Counted from the first letter of the stretch, positions 1 to 7,223 are shown. The stretch: 14,728 nucleotides of DNA from an uncultured Campylobacter sp. (GCF_938045535.1 NZ_CALIMQ010000051.1:1-14728), one strand, 5' to 3'. The notes: generated from the sequence alone by a model not told the origin. Program-made: numbers and translations.

Positions 1-329
1 TCGTTTCTAATTTCGACTTCTTTATCCATAGCAAAAATTTAGCCCTCGTTTCAACCTCTTTGATCTGCGATGAAATTCAACCTTCTGTTTTCGCTTCTTT
101 CATCTACACAAATTGAGCTTTTTTGCGAATTTAAGTTTGTGCTCACTGAAAGCAAGCTCCGCAAGCCCGAAATCCCTAAATTTTACAAAATACCCATTTG
201 ATCTGCGCTTTACCAGCGAATTTTTTTGATTTTCAACCGAATTTCACTTCAAATTCGCTAAACTGCGCTGAAATTTTAGCAGGCCGGTGCAAATACGGCG
301 CAAAATAGATCATTTAGCGAGATTACCGC
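1..329. other. Non-coding left edge with weak repeats
   Basis: I see no convincing gene here. The first 104 bases hold three related pyrimidine-rich words at about 9-26, 49-65 and 89-104, each close to TTTCAACTTCTTTGATC and about 39 bases apart. Reading frames through them are broken by stops. The remainder is AT-rich with several AAATTT words. On the minus strand an ATG at 29-27 opens a frame to the window edge, but it is only nine codons long and has no good ribosome binding site, so I do not call it. Confidence 0.5.
9..24. repeat. 16-bp direct repeat, copy 1
   Basis: Exact match to 2727-2742. Here it is also the first of three related words spaced about 39 bases apart (see the left-edge entry). 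Confidence 0.5.
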
Positions 330-773
330 ATGGATAACATTAAATTTTACCTAAACGATTACGAAATTGAGGGTGAAAGCTTTACCGAAGTCGTCGTTGC
401 GATAAACGGCGAGCCTCTGCTTGAGCTAATTAGGTGGCGCGAGCAAAGCTTTGCCGCAAAGGACGGGCAAGGCTGCATCGCAGGAGACTACGCCTACTTA
501 AGCTTGATCGATTTTGAGGAGCTATTTTTGCGCACGGCGCTTGAGGCTGATCTGGCGCAAGATGAGCGGGACGTCGTGCTACTGGGCTGTCCGTGCGGGA
601 TCTGGAACTGCTGGTATCTCGCGCTCAGGATTAAATTTGAAACAGAGACGGTTAAGCTTTACGAGTTTAAAAACCCGCGCCGCGGAGATTGGCGGTATGG
701 GCTTGAGTTTAAATTTGACCGCGCGAGCTTTGTGGGTGAAATTTCTAAAATCGCCTCTTTTAATAAGCTCTAA
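330..773 (+). CDS. Small acidic protein of unknown function
   Basis: This encodes 147 aa with no signal peptide or membrane segment, so it is probably cytoplasmic. I cannot assign a function. The visible core is a G-C-x-C-G motif around residues 86-90 (GCPCGIWNCW), then alternating strand-like segments, then W-R-Y-G-L-E-F-K-F-D near residues 121-131. I recall a similar layout (GCxCGxxGCW, later a W then FxFD) in uncharacterised bacterial proteins of about 150 aa; this is memory, not a search result. The ATG at 330 is the first in frame and has only a weak purine stretch (GCGAG) upstream. The gene stands alone and converges on the barstar/barnase genes with about 100 bp between. Such small solitary genes beside toxin loci are sometimes immunity proteins, but nothing in the sequence proves that here. 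Confidence 0.75.
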   Translation: MDNIKFYLNDYEIEGESFTEVVVAINGEPLLELIRWREQSFAAKDGQGCIAGDYAYLSLIDFEELFLRTALEADLAQDERDVVLLGCPCGIWNCWYLALRIKFETETVKLYEFKNPRRGDWRYGLEFKFDRASFVGEISKIASFNKL

Positions 774-874
774 AATTCGGCAAAATTTAACGGTATGCTC
801 GAAACTGCGCCGAAACAAACCTACCTTTGCCTCAGCAAAATTTAGATTTGAGATGACGAGGGCGCCGCAAAAAC

Positions 875-1156
875 TCATAGCATTAAAATTTTCGCCTCGC
901 CGCTGCGCAAAACATCCAGCAAAATATCATAAAATTTGCCCAGTCTTAGTTTTAAAATTCCGCCCCTTTTGATGATCACGCAAACCTGTCCGCCTCGCTC
1001 GCCAAGCGCGTCGTAGAGCGCATCTAAATTTGCGACGTATTCGGGCTCGAAATCCAGCGCTGCGGCAAACAGCGCGAAAATTTGATCTTTGCGCCTAATC
1101 TTTACGCCGTCGATGATGATTTTTGCGCCGCGGCACGTTTTAAAATTTAAACTCAT
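875..1156 (-). CDS. Barstar-type ribonuclease inhibitor
   Basis: This encodes 93 aa of the barstar family, which binds barnase-type ribonucleases in the cytoplasm and blocks the active site. The opening KIIIDGVKI followed by a helix and then PEYVANLDALYDAL (about residues 38-51) matches the family hallmark. Asp45 and Asp49 sit where barstar Asp35 and Asp39 insert into the barnase active site. Two differences from Bacillus barstar are visible: the usual Trp38 is Tyr48, and the loop between PEY and NLDAL is one residue shorter. The C-terminal helix region is also shorter, and the Glu76 position appears to be Ser. The ATG at 1156 overlaps the stop of the upstream nuclease gene (ATGA), the classic sign of translational coupling. 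A longer upstream frame exists but lies inside the nuclease gene and is not used here. Confidence 0.92.
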   Translation of the reverse strand: MSLNFKTCRGAKIIIDGVKIRRKDQIFALFAAALDFEPEYVANLDALYDALGERGGQVCVIIKRGGILKLRLGKFYDILLDVLRSGEAKILML

Positions 1157-1896
1157 TGCACGCGCTCGAAGCTTTCGTAATGATCGGCGGTGTAAAAGAT
1201 CAGCCCGTCGTTTGAAAATATCAGCCGCTTTGCGCCGCGCGGACCGCCGCGATACTCGATGTCGCATTCGCGCCAAATCCGCCCCTTTTTATCAGGTAGC
1301 CTGCGCTCAAAATTGCCGAAGCGATCGCCACCTATGCTCTTGCCGCGCGCGTATCGCCACAGATCACCGCCCTGCCAGCCAAGCTCACCGGCCTGCTTTT
1401 TCGTGATAAAATTTCGTGGCAAAGAGCCCGTGCGGCGGATGTGAGCGCTTACGCACTCCCTGCTTATGCAGGGCTCGTCTGAGGGCTGATTTTTAGAATT
1501 TACGTCTGGATTTTGCGAGTTTGAAGCTTCATAATCTGCGCTGCCCCGCCTGTGGACGTCCACCTCATCTTTAGGATTTGCCGCGGCGGGCTCGTTTTCT
1601 CGCGGATGAAATTTTAAATCTCCTAGGTCTGCTCCGAGCCCTGCTCCGCCGTCTGCGCTTCTTACGCCGCTCTCATTTTTTGCGTCGGCGCCGCTTGCAG
1701 GATTTTCGGAGCTTGAAATTTTACGATCGGTGCCACTTTTGATATCTTGCGCGCCGCTTTTACGCGACGCAGCATCCAGGGTTTTGGAGGTAAAAACCCG
1801 CTCATCTTTAGCCGCGGAGGCGCGCGAATTGGAGATGAAATTTAGCGCCAAAAGAAGTGCTGCAAAAATTGCGAGCGGGATCAGCTTTTTTGCCAC
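1153..1896 (-). CDS. Exported barnase-type ribonuclease with long linker
   Basis: This encodes 247 aa from the GTG at 1896. The C-terminal ~105 aa (about 143-247) are a barnase/RNase N1-T1 superfamily domain that cleaves single-stranded RNA. Expected catalytic residues are present: Lys166 (FITKK), Glu210 (general base, in WREC), Arg220 and Arg224 (GGPRGAKR), and His239 (general acid, in ADHYESF). The GKSIGGD and LPDKKGR segments also match barnase. The N-terminus is Lys-Lys followed by about 18 hydrophobic residues (LIPLAIFAALLLALNF) and a possible A-S-A cleavage site, so it should be exported or membrane-anchored. Residues ~35-140 are a Ser/Asp/Gly/Lys-rich linker, probably disordered. I chose the GTG because AAGAGG at 1907-1902 lies five bases upstream; an in-frame ATG at 1980 would start inside the DedA gene. 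It reads straight into the barstar gene. Assignment to the family is firm; target and export route are inferred. Confidence 0.93.
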   Translation of the reverse strand: MAKKLIPLAIFAALLLALNFISNSRASAAKDERVFTSKTLDAASRKSGAQDIKSGTDRKISSSENPASGADAKNESGVRSADGGAGLGADLGDLKFHPRENEPAAANPKDEVDVHRRGSADYEASNSQNPDVNSKNQPSDEPCISRECVSAHIRRTGSLPRNFITKKQAGELGWQGGDLWRYARGKSIGGDRFGNFERRLPDKKGRIWRECDIEYRGGPRGAKRLIFSNDGLIFYTADHYESFERVQ

Positions 1897-1898
1897 CG

Positions 1899-2462
1899 CT
1901 AGCCTCTTTTGCGGGTCGCGAAGCGAAAATAGAGCACGATAGCCGCTACTATCGCGCTTAGAGCCAGCGGAGCGATCCACGGCGCGTCCTTGACATGTGC
2001 ATAGAGCTCACGCACGAAATCGCCCGCATAGTAGCTCAGTAGCCCCACCACAAGCGCCCAAATAAGCGAGCTTACGGCATTGATGACGCTAAATTTTAAA
2101 AATGAATATTTTGTGATACCGATCGCGATCGGCACGAGGGTTTTGAGGCCGTAGATAAATTTTTTAATCAAAATGATGCGGTCGCCGTATTTACGAAACA
2201 AGATCTGTGCCAGAGCGAGATTGCGGCGCTGTTTGCGCAGATATGGCATGATCTCTTTTTTATTGTAGCGGCTTACTAAAAATAACCCCGAATCGCCTAT
2301 GTAGTTCGATATGCAGGCGATTACGATGCATAAGACGATATTGAGCTCGCCGGCCGAGCTTAGCACGCCCGCTGCCGCAAGCGCCAAAAATCCTCCGCCC
2401 AGCGAATACAAAAACAGTATCAAATACCCCCATGTATGGAGGTTTGCAAACATCGACTCCAT
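1899..2462 (-). CDS. DedA-family integral membrane protein
   Basis: This encodes 187 aa of the DedA/VTT (SNARE-associated) family, inner-membrane proteins linked to lipid-carrier flipping, membrane potential and envelope homeostasis. Visible are an N-terminal hydrophobic pair (about 12-60), the loop GDSGLFLVSRY, the re-entrant-type segment KKFIYGLKTLVPIAIG near 100-115, and C-terminal hydrophobic stretches at about 125-150 and 165-182. In many DedA proteins the re-entrant motif has Arg at the two positions that are Lys here, a conservative change. The start is the ATG at 2462, preceded by AAAGGA; an in-frame TTG immediately before it would lie too close to that site. The stop is followed after two bases by the GTG of the nuclease gene, so the three minus-strand genes probably form one transcript. 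Whether DedA has any role in nuclease export is unknown. Confidence 0.88.
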   Translation of the reverse strand: MESMFANLHTWGYLILFLYSLGGGFLALAAAGVLSSAGELNIVLCIVIACISNYIGDSGLFLVSRYNKKEIMPYLRKQRRNLALAQILFRKYGDRIILIKKFIYGLKTLVPIAIGITKYSFLKFSVINAVSSLIWALVVGLLSYYAGDFVRELYAHVKDAPWIAPLALSAIVAAIVLYFRFATRKRG

Positions 2463-2726
2463 CAAATCCTTTCATTAGATCGTATAAAATTCTATAAATT
2501 TTGACTAAAGCAGCTTTAAAATTCGGCGCGAAAGCTTTACTCTAACGCCCCACGACGCCACTTGATTTTGTTGCGACATTAAATTTAAAATTCCGCACGG
2601 CTGTCGCAAAATACAAAATTTCGCCGCAAAATATCAAGTGAAATTTTAAAATAAAATTTCTAGACATCAAGCAAAATCACCGCAAAATTTAACGGTAAAA
2701 TTTTGCAATTCTAAATTTAATGACAA

Positions 2727-2742
2727 AATTTCGACTTCTTTA
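2727..2742. repeat. 16-bp direct repeat, copy 2
   Basis: The word AATTTCGACTTCTTTA occurs here and at 9-24, on the same strand, both times in non-coding DNA. A 16-base exact match is uncommon by chance at this scale, though AT-rich bias raises the odds. Read on the minus strand both copies give Lys-Glu-Val-Glu-Ile, but neither lies in a credible gene. Confidence 0.5.
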
Positions 2743-2907
2743 GAATTCAAAGCAACTTGCGAATTACGCAGGATTTACGCGATATCCTCAAATGCCTCCT
2801 ACCCCGCGAATTGCAATAAAATTACACACCCAAGTCTATTATTCTGCAGAAATCACGCGAGCAAAATTCCAAGCCGCTAATAAAACGCCCATAAAGCAAA
2901 ATTTTTC

Positions 2908-2927
2908 GCTAAGCTATGCGCCTTAGC
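2908..2927 (-). terminator. Candidate terminator after the SYLF gene
   Basis: On the minus strand GCTAAG, an 8-base loop, then CTTAGC form a 6-bp perfect stem starting 19 bases after the SYLF stop, followed by GAAAAATTTT. The stem is short and the T-run imperfect, but the position is right for the end of the cyclo-ligase/rny/SYLF operon. Confidence 0.45.
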
Positions 2928-2945
2928 ATTTCTTCTAGCTAAATT

Positions 2946-3527
2946 TTACTCATCTGCGCCGATTATACGCATCAAAAATGCGTAGCCGTCGCTGTTCGGA
3001 TCAAAAGCGCGATCGTTTTTAGTCTCCAGCACTGAGCCGCCCAGGCTCACGCCAGCGAACAGCCCGCCCTTGTTCGTAAAGACATACATATCCTGATTTA
3101 GCACGTCCAGTGCGCCCGAATCCGCGCTGTAATTGCCCGCGACCGCCGTCGCATCGCCCGAGAGCGTGATTTGGGATTTTCGCATCTTTTCGATCACGTC
3201 GTCGTTCATCACGAAAATCACTAGGTAGTTATCCTCGTAGCCGATCTGAAGCCCGATGCTGGCGCTGCTGATCTCTGCGCCGCTTACGCTGCGCGCGCCG
3301 TCATTATTGTAGATGATGATCCCCTCGCCGTACATTCCGCCTATGATGAAGCCCAGCTTTTTGACGCTCGGAAAGATCACGATCGCGCGGGCTTGTTGTG
3401 CTAGATATTTGTACTGCGAGTTTGTGCGCATTACCGACGAATAGGCGCTTGCGCTGTTGATGATGAGCTCATCATCGGCAAATGCCGCGTTAAAAAGCAA
3501 AAATAAAGCGATTATAAATTTTTTCAT
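2946..3527 (-). CDS. SYLF-domain (Ysc84/DUF500) exported lipid-binding protein
   Basis: This encodes 193 aa. The N-terminus MKKFIIALFLLFNAAFA followed by DDE is a clear signal peptide with an AxA-type cleavage site, so the mature protein should be periplasmic. The remainder matches the SYLF/Ysc84 family: an Ala-rich helix with AIVIFPSVKKLGFIIGGMYGEG, then a small-residue beta region with VSGAEISSASIGLQIGYEDNYLVIFVMND, and finally GGLFAGVSLGGSVLETKND. Family members bind phosphoinositides in eukaryotes; bacterial members are poorly characterised and thought to bind membrane lipids. The ATG at 3527 has TAAGGAG seven bases upstream, and that site includes the stop codon of rny, so the gene is almost certainly translated from the rny transcript. 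A second ATG at 3532 is followed at once by a stop and is ignored. Confidence 0.88.
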   Translation of the reverse strand: MKKFIIALFLLFNAAFADDELIINSASAYSSVMRTNSQYKYLAQQARAIVIFPSVKKLGFIIGGMYGEGIIIYNNDGARSVSGAEISSASIGLQIGYEDNYLVIFVMNDDVIEKMRKSQITLSGDATAVAGNYSADSGALDVLNQDMYVFTNKGGLFAGVSLGGSVLETKNDRAFDPNSDGYAFLMRIIGADE

Positions 3528-3537
3528 TTCATACTCC

Positions 3538-5091
3538 TTATTTGGCTATCTCGACCGCGCGAAGCTCGCGTATGACGTTAACCTTGATCTCGCCCGGGAA
3601 TTGAACCTTATCTTGGATCTCCGAAGCGATCTCTTTAGCGACCAAAACCGCCTCATCGTCGTTCATAAGCTTAGCGTTTGCGATGACGCGGATTTCACGA
3701 CCTGCGTTGATCGCGTAGGCTTGCTTGACGCCGGTTTTACTCATCGCGATCGCTTCGATGTCGCTAACGCGTTTTAGATAGCTCTCTAGTACCTCTCGTC
3801 TGGCGCCCGGGCGCGCGGCACTTAGCGCGTCTGCGGCACAGACTGCGGCGCTTTCTACGCTGGTGGCCTCCTCGTGGCCGTGGTGGGCGTAGATCGCGTT
3901 TATAACTACCGGATGCTCTTTGTAGCGGCGGCAAACTTCGGCGCCCAGATCTACGTGCGAGCCCTCGTATTCGTGAGTTAGCGCCTTGCCGATGTCGTGA
4001 AGCAGGCCCGCCCGCTTGGCTAGTTTCTGGTCTCCGCCCGTTTCTGCGGCGATGATACCCGCAAGATGTGCCACCTCAAGGCTGTGCGCAAGGGCGTTTT
4101 GTCCGTAGCTCGCGCGAAATTTAAGTTTACCGATGAGTTTTAAAATTTCGGGGTGAATTTTGCTAAGGCCTAGATCCATTACGATATTTTCGCCCTCTTC
4201 GGCGATACTAGCTTCAAATTCGTCGCTTACTTTTTTATAGATGTCCTCGATGCGAGCAGGTTGAATTCTGCCGTCCTCGATAAGCGTTTCGATGACGCGA
4301 ACGGCGATGGCGCGACGGTATAGATTGTGCGAGCTTACGATGATCGCATTCGGGGTATCGTCGATGATGACGTCCACGCCCAAGGTCATCTCAAGCGCCT
4401 TTATGTTGCGCCCCTCTTTGCCGATGATGCGGCCTTTAAGCTCGTCATTTTTGATATTTACGACATTGATAAGTCGCTCGGCGGCAAACTCGCCCGCGAA
4501 GCGCGACGTAGCCTGCGCCAAAATATAATTCGCCTTTTTTCGCGCCTCTTTTTTGGCTTCCTCTTCATATTTTCGCACGATGTGAGCAATGTCGGTGCGG
4601 CTTTGCTCCTCGACCTTTTTAAGCACCTGCGCGCGCGCCTCGTCCTGCGTAAAGCCCGCCACGCGCTCCAAAACCTTAAGCGCTTCGGCTAGCTTCTCTT
4701 CATAGCTTTTCTTTAAATTTGAGCCCTCTTCATAGAGGAATTTCGCCTCTTTTTTGGCACTTTCGAGCTCTTTCTTGCTGTCTTTTAAAATTTCTTGCTC
4801 TGTTAGAAGCGCGTGCTCCTTTTTGCCGAGCTCGTCAAATTTAACGTTAAATTCTTTCTGTAGTTTGCTTGCTTTATCTTCGTATTTTTTCTTAGCTTCG
4901 AACTCCGCTTCCTGCACCGAAATTTTAGAATTTCGCAAGATGCCCTCGGCTTCAAATTCTATAGCTTTGGCTTTAGCTTTAGCTTGTTCTACGAAAAAAT
5001 CGTAATTGGCGTTATTGATTTTTCTAGCTACTAAGTATCCTATGCCAGCGCCCACCGCAAGAGCGCACAAGGCGATTAAAATCTCTATCAT
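3538..5091 (-). CDS. rny: Ribonuclease Y
   Basis: This encodes 517 aa, the usual length for RNase Y, a membrane-anchored endoribonuclease that starts mRNA decay. Domains in order: a single N-terminal membrane helix (about 3-23), a long charged coiled coil (about 35-195), a KH RNA-binding domain with GRIIGKEGRN at 220-229, and a metal-dependent HD domain with His336 and the His365-Asp366 pair in LLHDIGKA, then HEYEGSHVDLG. The ATG at 5091 has GAGGAAAG just upstream. The first 68 bases lie inside the end of the cyclo-ligase gene in another frame, so the two are likely coupled. The SYLF gene follows after ten bases. RNase Y replaces RNase E in many bacteria lacking it, including Campylobacter. 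Confidence 0.97.
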   Translation of the reverse strand: MIEILIALCALAVGAGIGYLVARKINNANYDFFVEQAKAKAKAIEFEAEGILRNSKISVQEAEFEAKKKYEDKASKLQKEFNVKFDELGKKEHALLTEQEILKDSKKELESAKKEAKFLYEEGSNLKKSYEEKLAEALKVLERVAGFTQDEARAQVLKKVEEQSRTDIAHIVRKYEEEAKKEARKKANYILAQATSRFAGEFAAERLINVVNIKNDELKGRIIGKEGRNIKALEMTLGVDVIIDDTPNAIIVSSHNLYRRAIAVRVIETLIEDGRIQPARIEDIYKKVSDEFEASIAEEGENIVMDLGLSKIHPEILKLIGKLKFRASYGQNALAHSLEVAHLAGIIAAETGGDQKLAKRAGLLHDIGKALTHEYEGSHVDLGAEVCRRYKEHPVVINAIYAHHGHEEATSVESAAVCAADALSAARPGARREVLESYLKRVSDIEAIAMSKTGVKQAYAINAGREIRVIANAKLMNDDEAVLVAKEIASEIQDKVQFPGEIKVNVIRELRAVEIAK

Positions 5092-5641
5092 ACTTTCCTC
5101 TTTTTAGGTAATTTTGGCTCGGAGTTATGTAAAAATCGCCCTTTACGTCGTGATCAAGCGATAAAATTTCGCTGCAAAAGCAGTCTTTTATACTCACGAA
5201 CGCGATTGCGGGCTTAAGCTTCAGACCTGAAAAAAACATATCGTAAAATCCTTTCCCATGTCCTATTCTAGCCATTGCGCCATCCACTCCGATAGCTGGA
5301 ACCACGGCTAGATCGATCTTTTTAAAATACCCGTTTTGCGGAAGCGTCTGCCGCAGCCCAAAGCGTGAAATTTTAAAAGGCTGGCGCAATCTTACCATTT
5401 TTAAGCTAATATCCACCATAAACGGAACGTAAAATTCGCAGCTTTTTGATAGCTTTTTTCTTAAAATCAAAACGTTCGGCTCGTAGCTCATCGGCAAAAA
5501 TATCAAAATTTTACGCGCTTTTAAAAATTTTATCAGCCGCTCCAGCCGCCATAATATCTCATAATGCTCGCATCTGGCCGCGCGCGCGGCGTGAGATTTT
5601 AAGCGCGATTTGCAAATTTTTCTAAATTCATTCTTTTGCAT
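5024..5641 (-). CDS. 5-formyltetrahydrofolate cyclo-ligase family protein
   Basis: This encodes 205 aa of the family that converts 5-formyl-THF to 5,10-methenyl-THF with ATP, a folate salvage step in the cytoplasm. Family signatures are visible: IFLPMSYEPN near 47-56, PAIGVDGAMARIGHGKGFYD at 115-134 (the nucleotide/substrate loop), and DHDVKGDFYITP at 163-174. The C-terminal ~23 residues after NYLK have no family look and correspond to the stretch that overlaps the start of rny, so they probably arose by read-on after loss of an earlier stop. The ATG at 5641 has AAAGG eight bases upstream. It is the first gene of a minus-strand operon and is divergent from the thioredoxin-like gene, as I recall for the C. 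jejuni homologues. Confidence 0.9.
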   Translation of the reverse strand: MQKNEFRKICKSRLKSHAARAARCEHYEILWRLERLIKFLKARKILIFLPMSYEPNVLILRKKLSKSCEFYVPFMVDISLKMVRLRQPFKISRFGLRQTLPQNGYFKKIDLAVVPAIGVDGAMARIGHGKGFYDMFFSGLKLKPAIAFVSIKDCFCSEILSLDHDVKGDFYITPSQNYLKRGKYDRDFNRLVRSCGGRWHRILSS

Positions 5642-5672
5642 AGCTTAAGCCTTTTATAAAATTTTAACGCTT

Positions 5673-5678
5673 ATTTTA
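5673..5678 (-). promoter_or_regulatory. Possible -10 box for the cyclo-ligase/rny operon
   Basis: TAAAAT on the minus strand about 32 bases before the ATG, in an AT-rich divergent spacer. Five of six bases fit TATAAT. A TATAAA closer to the start would leave no room for the ribosome binding site. Confidence 0.3.
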
Positions 5679-5689
5679 GCTAGTTTTTG

Positions 5690-5695
5690 TATAAT
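5690..5695 (+). promoter_or_regulatory. Sigma-70 -10 box for the thioredoxin-like/ftsY operon
   Basis: A perfect TATAAT preceded by TTTTTG, in the T-rich context typical of Campylobacter sigma-70 promoters, which often lack a clear -35. The start of transcription would fall near 5702 and the ribosome binding site TAAGG at 5711-5715 serves the ATG at 5722. Confidence 0.7.
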
Positions 5696-5721
5696 CTTGC
5701 GATTAAATTTTAAGGTTTATT

Positions 5722-6303
5722 ATGAAATTTCGTTTTTTTCTAGCGCTTTTTACGGCTGTTTTGTTTCTTGCGGGTTGCGGCGATGATGAGGATAAAAAAT
5801 CAAGCGATACCCCGACCGAGACCAACGCCACGCAGCCGCAGTCCGAAACCGAAGCCGTGATCCAGGTCGATTATACCGCTCCTTTTACACTTCAGCTTAA
5901 TAACGGAAAAATTTTAAATATGCAAAAGACAAAGCAGGGCTTTAGTATCGATAATAACTCTACCGTGACGTTATTTGCGTTTTTTACGCCGTGGTGCGAC
6001 GCCTGCGCCGTGCAGGTAAGCGCCCTAAATGCCGCCAAACAAGCCTACTCAGGCAAACTTGAGATCATCGGCGTGATGATCGGCGACGCGAGTATAGACG
6101 ATGCCAAGGCCTACGCAAGCGCGCACGAGGTAAATTATGCGATCGCTTACGGCGAGGCAAACGACTTTTTCACAAAAACCCTAGGCGGCATAAACGAAGT
6201 GCCGTATATGGCGATCTACGACGAAAAGGGCGAGTTTAGCGCGCAATATTTCGGGCTGATGCCGGAAGAAATTTTAATGACCGAATTGGAGAAAATTTTC
6301 TGA
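5722..6303 (+). CDS. Thioredoxin-like (TlpA/ResA-type) lipoprotein
   Basis: This encodes 193 aa. The N-terminus has a hydrophobic signal and the lipobox L-A-G-C with Cys19 as the lipid-modified residue, then an acidic and Thr/Gln-rich tether (about 20-48). Asp at +2 (after Gly20) makes sorting hard to predict. Residues ~50-193 form a thioredoxin fold with the redox motif WCDAC (Cys92 and Cys95) and the expected cis-Pro at about 161 (EVPYMAIYD). It probably keeps envelope disulfides reduced or supports cytochrome c maturation; the substrate is not evident. The stop overlaps the ftsY start by one base (TGATG), so the two genes are co-translated. The gene order lipoprotein-ftsY is what I recall for Cj1207c-Cj1206c of C. 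jejuni. Confidence 0.9.
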   Translation: MKFRFFLALFTAVLFLAGCGDDEDKKSSDTPTETNATQPQSETEAVIQVDYTAPFTLQLNNGKILNMQKTKQGFSIDNNSTVTLFAFFTPWCDACAVQVSALNAAKQAYSGKLEIIGVMIGDASIDDAKAYASAHEVNYAIAYGEANDFFTKTLGGINEVPYMAIYDEKGEFSAQYFGLMPEEILMTELEKIF

Positions 6304-7166
6304 TGTTCGAATTTTTTAAAAAAGGGCTTAGTAAGACCATAGACGCGATGCGAGGCGCGAAAAGCGAAGATAAAATTTCAAAAGAACTCCTAGAAGAGAT
6401 GCTGCTTGAAGCCGACGTAGGCTACGAGCTCGTGGAAGAAATTTTAGAAAAACTGCCCGCAAAAAAGCTGGTCGCCAAAGATGATCTCAAGGGCGTTTTG
6501 AAGAGCTATTTCGATTACGAGATCGCGCGAGCTGCGGATGAAAAACCCTTCGTCGAGCTGATTTTAGGCGTAAACGGCGCGGGCAAAACCACCAGCATCG
6601 CAAAGCTTGCAAATTTATATAAAAATAGCGGCGAAAGCGTGATCTTAGGCGCATGCGACACTTTTCGCGCAGGGGCGGTCGAGCAATTAAAAAAATGGGC
6701 GCAGATCCTAAATCTACCGATCGTGGCGACCGCGCAGGGGCACGATCCCGCGGCCGTGGCGTTTGACACCGTAAGCTCGGCAAGTGCTAAAAATATCGAT
6801 CGCGTCCTGATCGACACCGCCGGGCGCCTGCAAAATCAGAAAAATTTAGCCGCGGAGTTAGAGAAGATCGTGCGCATCTGCGACCGCGCAAAAAGCGGCG
6901 CACCGCACCGCAAGATCATCGTGCTCGACGCCACTCAGGGCAATCACAGCGTCGCGCAAGCCAGGGCGTTCAACGAGATCGTAAGGCTCGACGGCATCAT
7001 CATCACGAAGCTCGACGGCACGCCCAAAGGCGGCGCACTTTTCGCCATAGCGCGCGAACTGCGGCTGCCGATACTTTTCGTCGGCGTGGGCGAGCGGATG
7101 GAGGATTTGGCGGAATTTAACTCGGATGAGTTCGTAGAGACACTGGTGGATGGGATTTATGCTTAA
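6303..7166 (+). CDS. ftsY: Signal recognition particle receptor FtsY
   Basis: This encodes 287 aa, a short FtsY with only the N and G domains and no acidic A domain, as is usual in Campylobacter. FtsY is the GTPase receptor that docks SRP-ribosome complexes at the inner membrane. The N domain (about 1-75) is followed by the G domain with GVNGAGKTT at 89-97 (P-loop), DTFRAGAVEQL (the insertion-box region), DTAGR at 171-175, TKLDG at 235-239 (guanine specificity) and GVGERMEDLAEF near the C-terminus. The start ATG overlaps the stop of the thioredoxin-like gene. In C. jejuni, as I recall, radA is its direct neighbour; here a block of about 4 kb lies between. Confidence 0.97.
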   Translation: MFEFFKKGLSKTIDAMRGAKSEDKISKELLEEMLLEADVGYELVEEILEKLPAKKLVAKDDLKGVLKSYFDYEIARAADEKPFVELILGVNGAGKTTSIAKLANLYKNSGESVILGACDTFRAGAVEQLKKWAQILNLPIVATAQGHDPAAVAFDTVSSASAKNIDRVLIDTAGRLQNQKNLAAELEKIVRICDRAKSGAPHRKIIVLDATQGNHSVAQARAFNEIVRLDGIIITKLDGTPKGGALFAIARELRLPILFVGVGERMEDLAEFNSDEFVETLVDGIYA

Positions 7167-7223
7167 ACTCTGCGTGTCTGCGTAAATTTACATATTCTCG
7201 CCGAACTGGCTTAAATTTTACGC

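Larger units (their letters stand above)
2463..2945. other. AT-rich intergenic region, no gene seen
   Basis: About 480 bp between the SYLF gene end and the DedA gene start. It is unusually dense in AAATTT (about eleven occurrences by hand count). No frame gives a recognisable protein; a minus-strand frame of about 35 codons around 2690-2760 is open but has no credible start. The 16-base word at 2727-2742 repeats one at 9-24. The DedA promoter should lie within about 100 bases of 2462, but I see only weak TATAAT-like matches there. The terminator candidate of the SYLF gene is listed separately. Confidence 0.55.

Noticed and set aside
1..29. Minus-strand gene starting at ATG 29-27 and leaving the window
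   Set aside because: Only nine codons are visible and no ribosome binding site lies at a proper distance.
514..972. Open frame of 152 codons overlapping the first gene
   Set aside because: Arg/Leu-rich translation without family features, sharing most of its length with the 330-773 gene in another frame.
875..1276. Longer 133-aa reading of the barstar gene
   Set aside because: The first 40 residues are Arg-rich, lie inside the nuclease gene and have no barstar character; the ATG at 1156 with the ATGA overlap is the proper start.
1897..1980. Upstream ATG start at 1980 for the nuclease
   Set aside because: It lies inside the DedA gene, lacks a ribosome binding site and puts 28 charged residues before the signal sequence; the GTG at 1896 follows AAGAGG.
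4327..4692. Open frame of 121 codons opposite rny
   Set aside because: Mirror of the Lys/Glu/Ala-rich coiled coil of RNase Y; no independent start signal.
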